Origin: Paracoccus denitrificans
GTDB taxonomy: Bacteria > Pseudomonadota > Alphaproteobacteria > Rhodobacterales > Rhodobacteraceae
Direction: 5' to 3'
Length of the DNA: 64,000 nt
NCBI RefSeq assembly: GCF_900100045.1
Contig: NZ_FNEA01000019.1
Location: forward strand, 1-64,000
Shown: one piece after another, positions 23,808 to 32,226 of the stretch
How the letters are laid out: the number at the start of each line of letters is the position of its first letter
How positions within the stretch are numbered: position 1 is the first letter of the stretch
Made by a program: the position numbers and the translations under genes
The notes under the pieces: model-generated
Database searches by the model: none
The model's input: only the letters and a program-made list of their open reading frames with translations
What the model was told of the DNA's origin: nothing

Positions 23808-24905
23808 GTGGCCCAGCCCGACATCCTCGGTCCGCCGGGACAGGGCGTGCCGCCCCCGGCCGGCGGCATGCCATCGGCCCGCCGGGCGCGGCTGGGCCGG
23901 AGGCTTCGCAGCCTTGCCGGCATCGCCCTGTCGCTCGCGCTGACGCTGCTGGGCCTGCTGCTGGTCACCTTCGTCATCGGCCGCATCATGCCGATCGACC
24001 CGGTGCTGAAGGTGGTGGGCGAGCGCGCGACCCAGGCGCAATACGACGCGGCCTATCAGGCCATGGGGCTGGACAAGCCGATCTGGCAGCAGTTCCTGCG
24101 CTACATGGCCGAGGTGCTGCGGGGCGATTTCGGCCGCTCGATCTCGACCGGGCATCCGGTGGCGCAGGACCTGCTGCGGGTGTTTCCGGCGACGGTCGAA
24201 CTGGCGACGCTGGGCACGCTGATCGGCGTCTGCGTGGGCGTGCCCTTGGGCGTGGTCGCCGCCGCGCGCCGGGGCGGCTGGATCGACCAGGTCGCCCGCG
24301 TGGTGGCGCTGGTGGGCTATTCCATGCCGATCTTCTGGCTGGGGCTGATGGGGCTTTTGCTGTTCTACGGCATCCTCGGCTGGGTCGGCGGGCCGGGCCG
24401 GCAGGGCATCATCTATGACGGCATGGTGCCCACGGTCACCGGGCTGATCCTGATCGACAGCCTGGTCGCCGGCGACTGGGCCGCCTTTCGCGACGCCTTC
24501 AGCCATATCGTGCTGCCGGCCAGCCTGCTGGGCTATTTCAGCCTCGCCTATATCAGCCGCATGACCCGCAGCTTCATGCTGGAGCAGCTTTCGGCGGAAT
24601 ATGTCGTCACCGCCCGGGTCAAGGGCCTTTCCGAGGGCCGGGTGATCTGGGGCCATGCCTTCCGCAACATCCTGGTGCCGCTGATCACGGTGATCGCGCT
24701 GAGCTTCGGCTCGCTGCTGGAGGGCTCGGTGCTGACCGAGATCGTGTTCTCATGGCCCGGCATCGGCCAGTATATCACCAAGGCGCTGCTGGCGGGCGAC
24801 ATGAACGCCGTGCTGGGCGGGACCGTGGTGGTCGGCACCTGCTTCGTGGCGCTGAACCTGCTTTCCGATATCCTCTACCGCCTGCTGGACCCGAGGGCGA
24901 AATGA
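23808..24905 (+). CDS. ABC transporter permease, DppB type
   Basis: This 365-aa inner-membrane permease has about six TM helices. A cytoplasmic N-terminus of about 35 residues (GVPPPAGGMPSARRARLGRR) precedes TM1. The EAA-type loop is in YVVTARVKGLSEGRVIWGHA, which docks the ATPases. GTG 23808 lies 4 bp after the binding-protein stop. Its own stop overlaps the next permease (ATGA). The length is somewhat greater than typical DppB because of the N-terminal extension and the loop near YDGMVPTVTGLILIDSLVAG. Confidence 0.93.
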   Translation: MAQPDILGPPGQGVPPPAGGMPSARRARLGRRLRSLAGIALSLALTLLGLLLVTFVIGRIMPIDPVLKVVGERATQAQYDAAYQAMGLDKPIWQQFLRYMAEVLRGDFGRSISTGHPVAQDLLRVFPATVELATLGTLIGVCVGVPLGVVAAARRGGWIDQVARVVALVGYSMPIFWLGLMGLLLFYGILGWVGGPGRQGIIYDGMVPTVTGLILIDSLVAGDWAAFRDAFSHIVLPASLLGYFSLAYISRMTRSFMLEQLSAEYVVTARVKGLSEGRVIWGHAFRNILVPLITVIALSFGSLLEGSVLTEIVFSWPGIGQYITKALLAGDMNAVLGGTVVVGTCFVALNLLSDILYRLLDPRAK

Positions 24906-25807
24906 CCCAGACCACACGCGCATGGCTTCTGTCCGACGCGCCGCAGACCCGGCGGCAGGCTCGGCTGGGGGCGCTTTACCAGGGTTGGCTGACCTTTCGC
25001 GCCAACCGGCTTGCCATGGTCGGGCTGGCGATCCTGGTCCTGCTGGTGCTGGTGGCCGCCTTCGCGCCCTGGATCGCACCGCAGAACCCCTATGCCCAGA
25101 ACCTGGCCGAGCGGCTGCGGCCGCCCTCGGCGCAGCACTGGCTGGGCACCGATGCACTGGGCCGGGACATCCTGTCGCGGCTGATCTTTGGCTCGCGCGT
25201 GACGCTGTTCATCGTCGGCACGGTGGCGCTGATCGCGCCGGTGATCGGGCTTTTCGTCGGCACGGTCGCGGGGTTCGCCGCCGGCTGGGTCGACCAGGTG
25301 CTGATGCGCATCACCGACATCTTCCTGGCCTTCCCCAAGCTGATCCTGGCGCTGGCCTTCGTCGCCGCACTCGGCCCCAGCATCGGCAACGCGGTCCTGG
25401 CGCTGGCCCTTACCTCCTGGCCGCCCTATGCGCGCCTGGCGCGGGCCGAGACGCTGACCATCCGCAATGCCGACTACATCGCCGCCGCCCGGTTGCAGGG
25501 GGCAGGGCCGCTGCGGCTGCTGATCGGCCATGTCTGGCCGCTTTGCGTCAGTTCGCTGATCGTGCGGGTGGCGCTGGACATGGCGGGGATCATCCTCTCC
25601 GCCGCCGGGCTGGGCTTCCTTGGCCTTGGTGCGCAACCGCCGATGCCGGAATGGGGGGCGATGATCTCGGACGGGCGCAGCTATATCCTGGATTTCTGGT
25701 GGGTGGCGGCCATGCCGGGCATGGCGATCTTTGTCGTGTCGCTGGCCTTCAACCTGCTCGGCGACGGGCTGCGCGACGTGCTGGACCCCAAGGGAGCCAG
25801 GGAATGA
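24902..25807 (+). CDS. ABC transporter permease, DppC type
   Basis: This 301-aa second permease has the DppC N-terminal region (YQGWLTFRANRLAMVGLAIL) and the motif LRPPSAQHWLGTDALGRDIL typical of OppC/DppC. The EAA loop is NADYIAAARLQGAGPLRLLI. It pairs with the upstream permease to form the channel. It overlaps both neighbours by 4 bp (ATGA), indicating translational coupling throughout the operon. Confidence 0.94.
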   Translation: MTQTTRAWLLSDAPQTRRQARLGALYQGWLTFRANRLAMVGLAILVLLVLVAAFAPWIAPQNPYAQNLAERLRPPSAQHWLGTDALGRDILSRLIFGSRVTLFIVGTVALIAPVIGLFVGTVAGFAAGWVDQVLMRITDIFLAFPKLILALAFVAALGPSIGNAVLALALTSWPPYARLARAETLTIRNADYIAAARLQGAGPLRLLIGHVWPLCVSSLIVRVALDMAGIILSAAGLGFLGLGAQPPMPEWGAMISDGRSYILDFWWVAAMPGMAIFVVSLAFNLLGDGLRDVLDPKGARE

Positions 25808-26658
25808 GCCCGCTGCTTTCGGTTCGGAACCTCCGCGTCTCCTTCCCGACCCGCTCGGGCATGTTCGAGGCGGTGCGCGGTGTCAGCTTCGACCTTGGCC
25901 GGGAACGGCTGGGCGTGGTGGGCGAAAGCGGTTCGGGCAAGTCGATGACCGGCCGCGCCATCCTCGGCCTCGTCCGCCCGCCCGGGCGGGTCGAGGCCGA
26001 GCGCATGGAACTGGGCGGCGAGTCGATCCTGAACCTGCCCGAGGCCCGCATGCGCCGCCTGCGCGGCTCGCGCATCAGCATGGTGATGCAGGACCCCAAG
26101 TTCAGCCTGAACCCGGTGATGACCGTGGGCCGGCAGATCATGGAGGGCTACCGCCTGCATACCGGCAAGAGCCGCGCCGCCGCCCGCGACAAGGCGCTGG
26201 AGATGCTGGCCGCGGTGCAGATCCGCGACCCCGAGCGGGTCTTTCACGCCTATCCGCACGAGGTCTCGGGCGGCATGGGCCAGCGCATCATGATCGCGAT
26301 GATGCTGGCCCCCGACCCCGAGATCCTGATCGCGGACGAGCCCACATCGGCGCTGGACGTCTCGGTCAGGAACGAGGTGCTGCGCATCATGGACCGGCTG
26401 GTCGGCGCCCGCGGCATGGGGCTGATCTTCATCAGCCACGACCTGAACCTGGTCGCGCAGTTCTGCGATCGCGTCCTCATCATGTATGCCGGCCGCGTGG
26501 TCGAGGAACTGCCCGCCCGCGACCTGCACGCCGCGAAGCACCCCTATACGCAGGGCCTCTTGAACAGCCTGCCGCGCCTCGACCGCCCTGTCGAGCGCCT
26601 CGCGGTCCTGCAAAGGCAAGAGGGCTGGCGCGACGCCCTGCCGGCGGAAACCCCGTGA
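25804..26658 (+). CDS. ABC transporter ATP-binding protein, DppD type
   Basis: This 284-aa ATPase has Walker A VVGESGSGKSMTGRA, Q-loop region VMQDPKFSLNPVM, signature VSGGMGQRIMIAMML, Walker B EILIADEPTSALD, and the switch His in FISHDLN. The C-terminal HPYTQGLLNSLPRLD is the oligopeptide/dipeptide ABC C-terminal domain. It overlaps the upstream permease by 4 bp. A 46-bp gap with an extragenic repeat separates it from the second ATPase gene. Confidence 0.94.
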   Translation: MSPLLSVRNLRVSFPTRSGMFEAVRGVSFDLGRERLGVVGESGSGKSMTGRAILGLVRPPGRVEAERMELGGESILNLPEARMRRLRGSRISMVMQDPKFSLNPVMTVGRQIMEGYRLHTGKSRAAARDKALEMLAAVQIRDPERVFHAYPHEVSGGMGQRIMIAMMLAPDPEILIADEPTSALDVSVRNEVLRIMDRLVGARGMGLIFISHDLNLVAQFCDRVLIMYAGRVVEELPARDLHAAKHPYTQGLLNSLPRLDRPVERLAVLQRQEGWRDALPAETP

Positions 26659-26662
26659 TGCC

Positions 26663-26687
26663 GCTTCTTCGTTCCCCAAATACTCAT
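26663..26687 (-). repeat. Extragenic repeat copy (GAGTATTTGRGGAACGAAGAAGC type)
   Basis: The minus strand reads as ATGAGTATTTGGGGAACGAA then GAAGC. This matches 24 of 25 bases at 45413-45437. The copy lies between the two ATPase genes of the peptide ABC operon. A second, shorter match is at 45354. Confidence 0.7.
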
Positions 26688-26704
26688 CCGCCCCGGTGCC
26701 ACCC

Positions 26705-27460
26705 ATGCTGACGGTCGAGAATCTGGATGTCTGGTTCGGCCACGCGCCCGAACGCGTCGATGCGGTGAAATCCGCCAGCTTCACCGTCCCGCAGGGCGAA
26801 AGCTTCGGTCTCGTCGGCGAAAGCGGCTCGGGCAAATCGACCATCCTGCGCGCCATCACCGGGCTGATCGACACATGGTCGGGCCGCGTCATCGTGGCGG
26901 GGGAAGCCATCGCCGGCCGCCATCGCTCGCGCGCCTTCCACAAGACGGTGCAGATGGTGTTCCAGGACCCCTATGCCAGCCTGCATCCGCGCCATTCCGT
27001 GGACCGGGTGCTGTCGGAAACCCTGTACCTGCAAGGCATGGACCGCATCGACCAGCGCATCGCCCGGCTCCTGGACCAGGTCGGGTTGGGGCAGGGCTTC
27101 CGCTTTCGCTATCCGCACCAGCTTTCGGGCGGGCAGCGCCAGCGCGTCGCCATCGCCCGGGCGCTTGCGGCCGAGCCGAAGCTGCTGCTTCTGGACGAGC
27201 CGACCTCGGCGCTGGATGTCAGCGTGCAGGCCGAGATCCTGAACCTGCTCGGCGACATCCGGGCCGAGCGGGGGCTGACCTATGTCATGGTCAGCCACGA
27301 CCTCGCGGTGGTGGCGCATATGTGCGACCGGCTGGCGGTGATGCGCGAGGGCCGGATCGTCGAGCAGATGGATGCCGCCCGCCTGCGCGCTGGCGCGGCA
27401 GAGGGCGACTACGCCCGGGCATTGATCGCGGCCAGCACCGGCTACGCGCGCGAAACCTAG
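26705..27460 (+). CDS. ABC transporter ATP-binding protein, DppF type
   Basis: This 251-aa second ATPase has Walker A LVGESGSGKSTILRA, Q-loop region MVFQDPYASLHPRHSVDRVL, signature LSGGQRQRVAIARAL, and Walker B LLLLDEPTSALDVS. It is shorter than many DppF proteins because the C-terminal oligopeptide domain is reduced. ATG 26705 is used; a GTG three codons earlier is possible. It closes the five-gene importer operon. The stop shares the palindrome CTAG with the convergent VIT gene stop. Confidence 0.93.
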   Translation: MLTVENLDVWFGHAPERVDAVKSASFTVPQGESFGLVGESGSGKSTILRAITGLIDTWSGRVIVAGEAIAGRHRSRAFHKTVQMVFQDPYASLHPRHSVDRVLSETLYLQGMDRIDQRIARLLDQVGLGQGFRFRYPHQLSGGQRQRVAIARALAAEPKLLLLDEPTSALDVSVQAEILNLLGDIRAERGLTYVMVSHDLAVVAHMCDRLAVMREGRIVEQMDAARLRAGAAEGDYARALIAASTGYARET

Positions 27461-28164
27461 ACCGCCACGCCGAAGATCTTGCCGATGCCGGCGGTGACCG
27501 CCAGTGCGAAGACGCCGCCCAGGATCACCCGCAGCACCGCCCGCCCGGGCGGGGCGCCGCCGGCCCAGGCCCCCAGCGCGCCCAGCACCGCCAGCGCGAC
27601 CACCACCGCGACCAGCACGCTGGCGACGACCTGCCCCCCCGGCGCCATGATCGCCGCCAAAAGCGGCACCGCCGCCGCGACGCTGAAGGTCGCGGCCGAG
27701 GCCAGCGCCGCCTGCAGCGGATTGGCGTTCGATGCCTCGCTGAGCCCCAGCTCGTCGCGCACATGGGCGGCCAGCGCATCATGCTCGGTCACCTCGCGCG
27801 CGGCCTGCAAGGCGGTGCCGGGCGTCATGCCGCGCGATTCGTAGATCGCGGCCAGTTCGTGCAACTCCTCCTCGGGCATCTCGCGCAGGGCTTCGTGCTC
27901 GCGGGCGATGTCGGCGCGCTCGGTATCCGATTGCGAGCTGACCGAGACATATTCGCCCATGGCCATGGACATCGCGCCCGCGACCAACCCGGCCGTTCCC
28001 GCGATCAGGATCGCCTGCCGCCCCGGATCGGCCGCCGCCACGCCGACGATCAGCGCGCCCACCGAGACGATGCCGTCATTCGCCCCCAGCACCGAGGCGC
28101 GCAGCCAGCCCATGCGGCTGACGTAATGCGGATCGTCGGGATGGGCGCTGGGTTGCTTGCTCAT
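27457..28164 (-). CDS. VIT1/CCC1 family transporter
   Basis: This 235-aa membrane protein of the vacuolar iron transporter family is expected to export or sequester Fe2+ or Mn2+. TM1-TM2 include LGANDGIVSVGALIVGVAAA and MSMAMGEYVSVSSQSDTERA, the conserved metal-path region. A cytoplasmic acidic helix region follows (REHEALREMPEEELHELAAI), then three more TM helices. It is convergent with the peptide ABC operon, the two stop codons sharing CTAG. Physiological direction of transport is inferred from the family. Confidence 0.9.
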   Translation of the reverse strand: MSKQPSAHPDDPHYVSRMGWLRASVLGANDGIVSVGALIVGVAAADPGRQAILIAGTAGLVAGAMSMAMGEYVSVSSQSDTERADIAREHEALREMPEEELHELAAIYESRGMTPGTALQAAREVTEHDALAAHVRDELGLSEASNANPLQAALASAATFSVAAAVPLLAAIMAPGGQVVASVLVAVVVALAVLGALGAWAGGAPPGRAVLRVILGGVFALAVTAGIGKIFGVAV

Positions 28165-28288
28165 TGCGGGCCTCGGCTGCTGTTCCGGGGCCAGCTTAAC
28201 GGCCCGGACCGCATTTGCCAGCCTTGCGTCCCGCGCTCGGCGCCGTCACGCTGCGGGCTGGCGAATCCCGCCGGGAAGAGAGGCAAGA

Positions 28289-29734
28289 ATGCAGCACGAT
28301 CCGATCCTGCCGCCGGCTTTGAACCTGATCGGCGGCGCATGGCGACCTGCCGCCTCGGGGCGCGAGATGGCGATGATCTCGCCCATCGACGGCCAGCCCT
28401 TTGCCGCCATTGTCGATTCCGGCCCCGAGGACGTGGATGCGGCGATCCGCGCCGCCCGCTTGGCCTTCGAGGGCGACTGGGGGCGCCTGACCGCTGCCGA
28501 GCGCGGCCGGCTGATGCTGCGCCTTGCCCTGCGCATCGAGGCCGAGGCGGAAGCGCTTGCGCAGCTGGAAACCCGCGACAACGGCAAGCCCATCGCCCAG
28601 TCGCGCGCCGACATGGCGGCCCTGGCGCGCTATTTCGAATATTACGGCGGCGCGGCGGACAAGCTGCATGGCGAGGTGATCCCGTTCCTGAACGGCTATG
28701 ACGTGATGGCGCTGCGCGAGCCGCATGGCGTCACCGGCCATATCATCCCCTGGAACTATCCGGTGCAGATCTTCGGGCGCTCGGTCGGTGCGGCGCTGGC
28801 CATGGGCAACGCGACGGTGACCAAGCCGGCCGAGGATGCCTGCCTGACCATCCTGCGCATCGGCGAACTGGCGGCCGAGACCGGCTTTCCGCCCGGCGCG
28901 ATCAACATCGTCACCGGACGCGGCGAGGTGGCGGGGCGGGCGCTGTCCGAGCATCCCGGCGTCGATTTCATCAGCTTCACCGGCTCGCCCGAGGTCGGGC
29001 AGGCGATCGGGATCGCGGCGGCGCGCAACCATATCCCCTGCACGCTGGAGCTGGGCGGCAAGTCGCCGCAGATCGTCTTTGACGATGCCGATCTGGAGGC
29101 TGCGGCCCCGGTCATCGTCAATGCCATCGTGCAGAACGGCGGCCAGACCTGCTCGGCCGGATCGCGCGTGCTGATCCAGCGCGGCATCTGGGAGCGGCTG
29201 ACGGCGATGCTGGCCGAACGCTTCGGCGCGGTCGTGGCCGGTCCGGCCGAGGGCGCGCTGCTGGGTCCGCTGATCTCGGCCCGGCAGAAGGCGCGGGTCG
29301 AGCGCTATGTCGCCGAGGCCGCAGCCCCGCTGATCGCGCGCGGGACCATCGCCGAGGACGCGCCCGCGGCCGGCTTTTACGTCGCGCCGGCGCTGTTCGG
29401 CCCGGTCGATCCCGAAAGCCCGCTGGCGCAGGAAGAGATCTTCGGTCCGGTGCTGGCCGCCATCCCCTTCGACACCGAGGCCGAGGCCGTGGCCATCGCC
29501 AACGGCACCGAATACGGGCTGGTTGCCGGCATCTGGACCCGCGACGGCGACCGGCAGGCGCGGATGGCGCGGGCCATGCGCTGCGGGCAGGTCTTCATCA
29601 ACGGCTATGGCGCCGGGGGCGGGATCGAGCTGCCTTTCGGCGGGGTGCGCAAATCCGGCCATGGTCGCGAAAAGGGCTTCATCGCGCTTCACGAATTCTC
29701 GCGGCTGAAAACCGTGGTTCATCGTTTCGCATAA
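28289..29734 (+). CDS. NAD(P)-dependent aldehyde dehydrogenase (betaine-aldehyde dehydrogenase-like)
   Basis: This 481-aa ALDH superfamily enzyme oxidises an aldehyde to the acid. It has the cofactor-site ITPWNYP equivalent IIPWNYPVQIFGRSVG, catalytic Glu in LELGGKSPQIVF, catalytic Cys in NGGQTCSAGSRV, and EEIFGPVLAAIPF. ATG 28289 is preceded by AGAGAGGCAAG. It is followed by an SDR after 26 bp, giving an aldehyde/alcohol oxidation pair. The substrate is not deducible; betaine aldehyde, aminoaldehydes or other aliphatics are possible. Confidence 0.92.
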   Translation: MQHDPILPPALNLIGGAWRPAASGREMAMISPIDGQPFAAIVDSGPEDVDAAIRAARLAFEGDWGRLTAAERGRLMLRLALRIEAEAEALAQLETRDNGKPIAQSRADMAALARYFEYYGGAADKLHGEVIPFLNGYDVMALREPHGVTGHIIPWNYPVQIFGRSVGAALAMGNATVTKPAEDACLTILRIGELAAETGFPPGAINIVTGRGEVAGRALSEHPGVDFISFTGSPEVGQAIGIAAARNHIPCTLELGGKSPQIVFDDADLEAAAPVIVNAIVQNGGQTCSAGSRVLIQRGIWERLTAMLAERFGAVVAGPAEGALLGPLISARQKARVERYVAEAAAPLIARGTIAEDAPAAGFYVAPALFGPVDPESPLAQEEIFGPVLAAIPFDTEAEAVAIANGTEYGLVAGIWTRDGDRQARMARAMRCGQVFINGYGAGGGIELPFGGVRKSGHGREKGFIALHEFSRLKTVVHRFA

Positions 29735-29760
29735 AATTCGCATAAAAAGGGAGAGAGATC

Positions 29761-30504
29761 ATGCGGCTTCAGGGCAAGACGGCATTGGTGACGGGCGGCG
29801 CCTCGGGCTTCGGGCGCGGCATCGCCGAAACCTTCGCGCGCGAGGGCGCGCGGGTGGCGGTGCTGGACATCGACGGCGAGGCGGCCAAGGCGGTGGCCTC
29901 GGGCATCGGCGGGCCTGCCATCACCTGCGACGTGAGCCGGGGCGATCAGGTCCGCGCGGCGGTGGCCCAGGCGCGCGACGCCTTCGGCAGCCTCGACATC
30001 GTGGTGAACAATGCCGGCTGGACCACGCCGAACGGCCCGTTGCTGGACACGGACGAGGCGGCGTTCCGCAAGATCTACGACATCAACGTGCTGTCGATCT
30101 TTCACATGACTCATGCCGTGCTGCCGCATTGGCGCGAGCGGGGGCAGGGGGTGATGATCAATGTCAGCTCGACCGCCGGTATCCGGCCGCGTCCGGGGCT
30201 GAGTTGGTACAACTCCTCGAAAGGCGCGGTGAACACCCTGACCCGCAGCCTGGCGGCGGAACTGGCGCCCGAGGGCGTCCGCGTGAACGCCATCGCCCCG
30301 GTGATGGGCGAGACCGGGATGCTGGAGCGGTTCATGGGCTGCGAGGACACGCCCGAGAACCGCGCCCGCTTCCTTGCCACCATCCCGCTGGGGCGGCTGT
30401 CGCAGCCGCGCGACATCGCCAATGCGGCGCTTTACCTTGCCTCGGACGAGGCCGATTTCATCACCGGCGTCATCCTCGAAGTCGATGGCGGGCGGACAGT
30501 CTAG
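29761..30504 (+). CDS. SDR family oxidoreductase
   Basis: This 247-aa classical short-chain dehydrogenase has the nucleotide-binding TGGASGFGRGI, NNAGW, and the catalytic set Ser in NVSSTAG and Tyr/Lys in WYNSSKGAV. It ends with the typical FITGVILEVDGGRTV. ATG 29761 follows GGGAGAGAG. It lies directly after the aldehyde dehydrogenase and probably forms a two-step oxidation module with it. Substrate unknown; similar proteins are often labelled 3-oxoacyl-ACP reductase or glucose 1-dehydrogenase without proof. Confidence 0.92.
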   Translation: MRLQGKTALVTGGASGFGRGIAETFAREGARVAVLDIDGEAAKAVASGIGGPAITCDVSRGDQVRAAVAQARDAFGSLDIVVNNAGWTTPNGPLLDTDEAAFRKIYDINVLSIFHMTHAVLPHWRERGQGVMINVSSTAGIRPRPGLSWYNSSKGAVNTLTRSLAAELAPEGVRVNAIAPVMGETGMLERFMGCEDTPENRARFLATIPLGRLSQPRDIANAALYLASDEADFITGVILEVDGGRTV

Positions 30505-30535
30505 TCCGCCCCCCTGAACTAGCCCGCCTCCCTGA

Positions 30536-31366
30536 CTAGTCCGCCCCCTGCGCCCGCCGCGTGGCGATGTTGCGCCACAGGAAGGCCAGCACGAACAGCG
30601 CCGTCAGCACCAGCACGATGGTCGGCGCGGGCGCGCTGTTCAGCCAGAAGCTGGCCCAGACCCCGCTGACCGCGGCGAATGCCGCGACTGCGACCGATGT
30701 GGCCAGCATCACTGGCAGCCGCCGCGTGACCAGAAAGGCCACCGCCCCCGGCGCGATCAGCAGCGCAACCGCCAGGATGATGCCGACGGAACTGAGCATG
30801 GCGACGACCGTGGCCGAGATCATGGCCAGCAGCCCGTAGTTCAGCACGGCCAGCGCCAGCCCCGAGACCCGCGCCTGTACCGGGTCGAAGGCCAGGAGCG
30901 CGAAGTCGCGCCATTTCAGGATCAGCGCCAGCCCGACCAGCGCCGAGATGCTGCCCGCGAGGCGCAAGTCCTCCGGCCCGACGCCCAGCATGTTGCCGAA
31001 CAGGATATGGTCCAGGTGCAGGTCGGTCTGGATGGCGGTGTAAAGCACCACTCCCAGCCCGAACATGCCCGACATGACCACGCCCAGCACGGTATCGGCC
31101 TTGACGCGGCTGTTGTCCTGCAACCAGCCGGTCAGGGCCGCGCAGCTTATGCCGGCAAGAAAGGCGCCCAGGATCAGCGGCAGGCCCGCGACATAGGCCA
31201 GCACCACGCCGGGCAGCACGGCATGGCTGACCGCGTCGCCCATCAGCGACCAGCCCTTGAGCACCAGGAAGCAGGACAGAAGCCCGGCGGGCAGGGCGAT
31301 CATCAGCCCGATCAGCGCCGCATCGCGCATGAAGGGAAAGGCAAGCGGCATCGTCAGCCAGTCCAT
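30536..31366 (-). CDS. sitD: Manganese/iron ABC transporter permease, SitD-like
   Basis: This 276-aa ABC-3-type metal permease has about eight or nine TM helices, with the conserved LVLKGWSLMGDAVSHAVLPG of the family. GTVEDHILFG-like DLHLDHILFGNMLGVGPEDL lies in the middle. ATG 31366 overlaps the stop of sitC (ATGA), and the frame open farther upstream is a shadow. It is last in the sitABCD operon and ends before the SDR stop region. It pairs with SitC as a heterodimeric channel. Confidence 0.9.
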   Translation of the reverse strand: MDWLTMPLAFPFMRDAALIGLMIALPAGLLSCFLVLKGWSLMGDAVSHAVLPGVVLAYVAGLPLILGAFLAGISCAALTGWLQDNSRVKADTVLGVVMSGMFGLGVVLYTAIQTDLHLDHILFGNMLGVGPEDLRLAGSISALVGLALILKWRDFALLAFDPVQARVSGLALAVLNYGLLAMISATVVAMLSSVGIILAVALLIAPGAVAFLVTRRLPVMLATSVAVAAFAAVSGVWASFWLNSAPAPTIVLVLTALFVLAFLWRNIATRRAQGAD

Positions 31367-32226
31367 CACGCGGCCTCCTTCAATGCGGCGCGGGCGCGGC
31401 GGCGGGCGGCGAAAAGCCCGTGCTTCGGTGCCAGCAGGAAGACGGCCAGGAAGATCGCGGTCTGCAGGCAGACGATCACCCCCCCGGTCGCACCGTCGAG
31501 GAAGAACGAGACATAGGCGCCAAGCGCCGAGGTGAGCGAGCCGATCGCCACCGAGATCAGGATCAGCCGCGGAAAGCGGTCGGTCAGCAGATAGGCGGTG
31601 GCGCCCGGCGTCACCACCAGCGCAACGACCAGGAAGGCGCCGACGGTCTGCATCGCCGCGACCGTGCAGGCCGAAAGCAGGGTGAAGAACAGCACCTTCA
31701 GCGCCTGCGGGTTCAGTCCGATGGTGCGGGCATGGCTTTCGTCGAAGAACACCACCATCAGGTCGCGCCATTTCGCCGCCAGGATCAGCAGCGAGATGCC
31801 GCCGATCAGCGCCAGTTGCAGCGTGTCGCCCGGCGTGATCGCCAGGATGTTGCCCATGGTGATGGTCTGCACGCTGACCGCCATCGGGTTGAGCGAGACC
31901 ATGAACAGCCCCAGCCCGAAGAAGCCGGTGAAGATCAGGCCGATGATCGCGTCCTCGCGCAGGCCCGTGCGCTTGTTCAGGAACAGCATGGTCAGCGCGG
32001 CCAGCCCGCCCGACAGGAACGCCCCCAGCGCGAAGGGCAGGCCCAGCATATAGGCGCCGGCGACGCCCGGCACGATGGAATGGCTCAGCGCGTCGCCGAT
32101 CAGCGACCAGCCCTTGAGCATCAGATAGGCCGACAGGAAGGCGCAGACCCCGCCGACCAGCGCCGAGACCCAGATCGCGTCGGTCATGTAGCTGTATTCA
32201 AAGGGGACAAGCAGCGTGCGGATCAT
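31366..32226 (-). CDS. sitC: Manganese/iron ABC transporter permease, SitC-like
   Basis: This 286-aa ABC-3 permease has YLMLKGWSLIGDALSHSIVP, the conserved motif also seen in SitD, and about eight TM segments. The basic C-terminus is FAARRRARAALKEAA. The ATG at 32226 overlaps the ATPase gene by 4 bp. Motif similarity between SitC and SitD shows they are paralogues. The operon order is sitA-sitB-sitC-sitD. Confidence 0.9.
   Translation of the reverse strand: MIRTLLVPFEYSYMTDAIWVSALVGGVCAFLSAYLMLKGWSLIGDALSHSIVPGVAGAYMLGLPFALGAFLSGGLAALTMLFLNKRTGLREDAIIGLIFTGFFGLGLFMVSLNPMAVSVQTITMGNILAITPGDTLQLALIGGISLLILAAKWRDLMVVFFDESHARTIGLNPQALKVLFFTLLSACTVAAMQTVGAFLVVALVVTPGATAYLLTDRFPRLILISVAIGSLTSALGAYVSFFLDGATGGVIVCLQTAIFLAVFLLAPKHGLFAARRRARAALKEAA

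Noticed and set aside
21996..24656. 886-aa minus-strand open frame opposite the peptide-binding protein gene
   Set aside because: It is antisense to a canonical ABC operon and has no family features. Long shadow frames are expected at this GC content.
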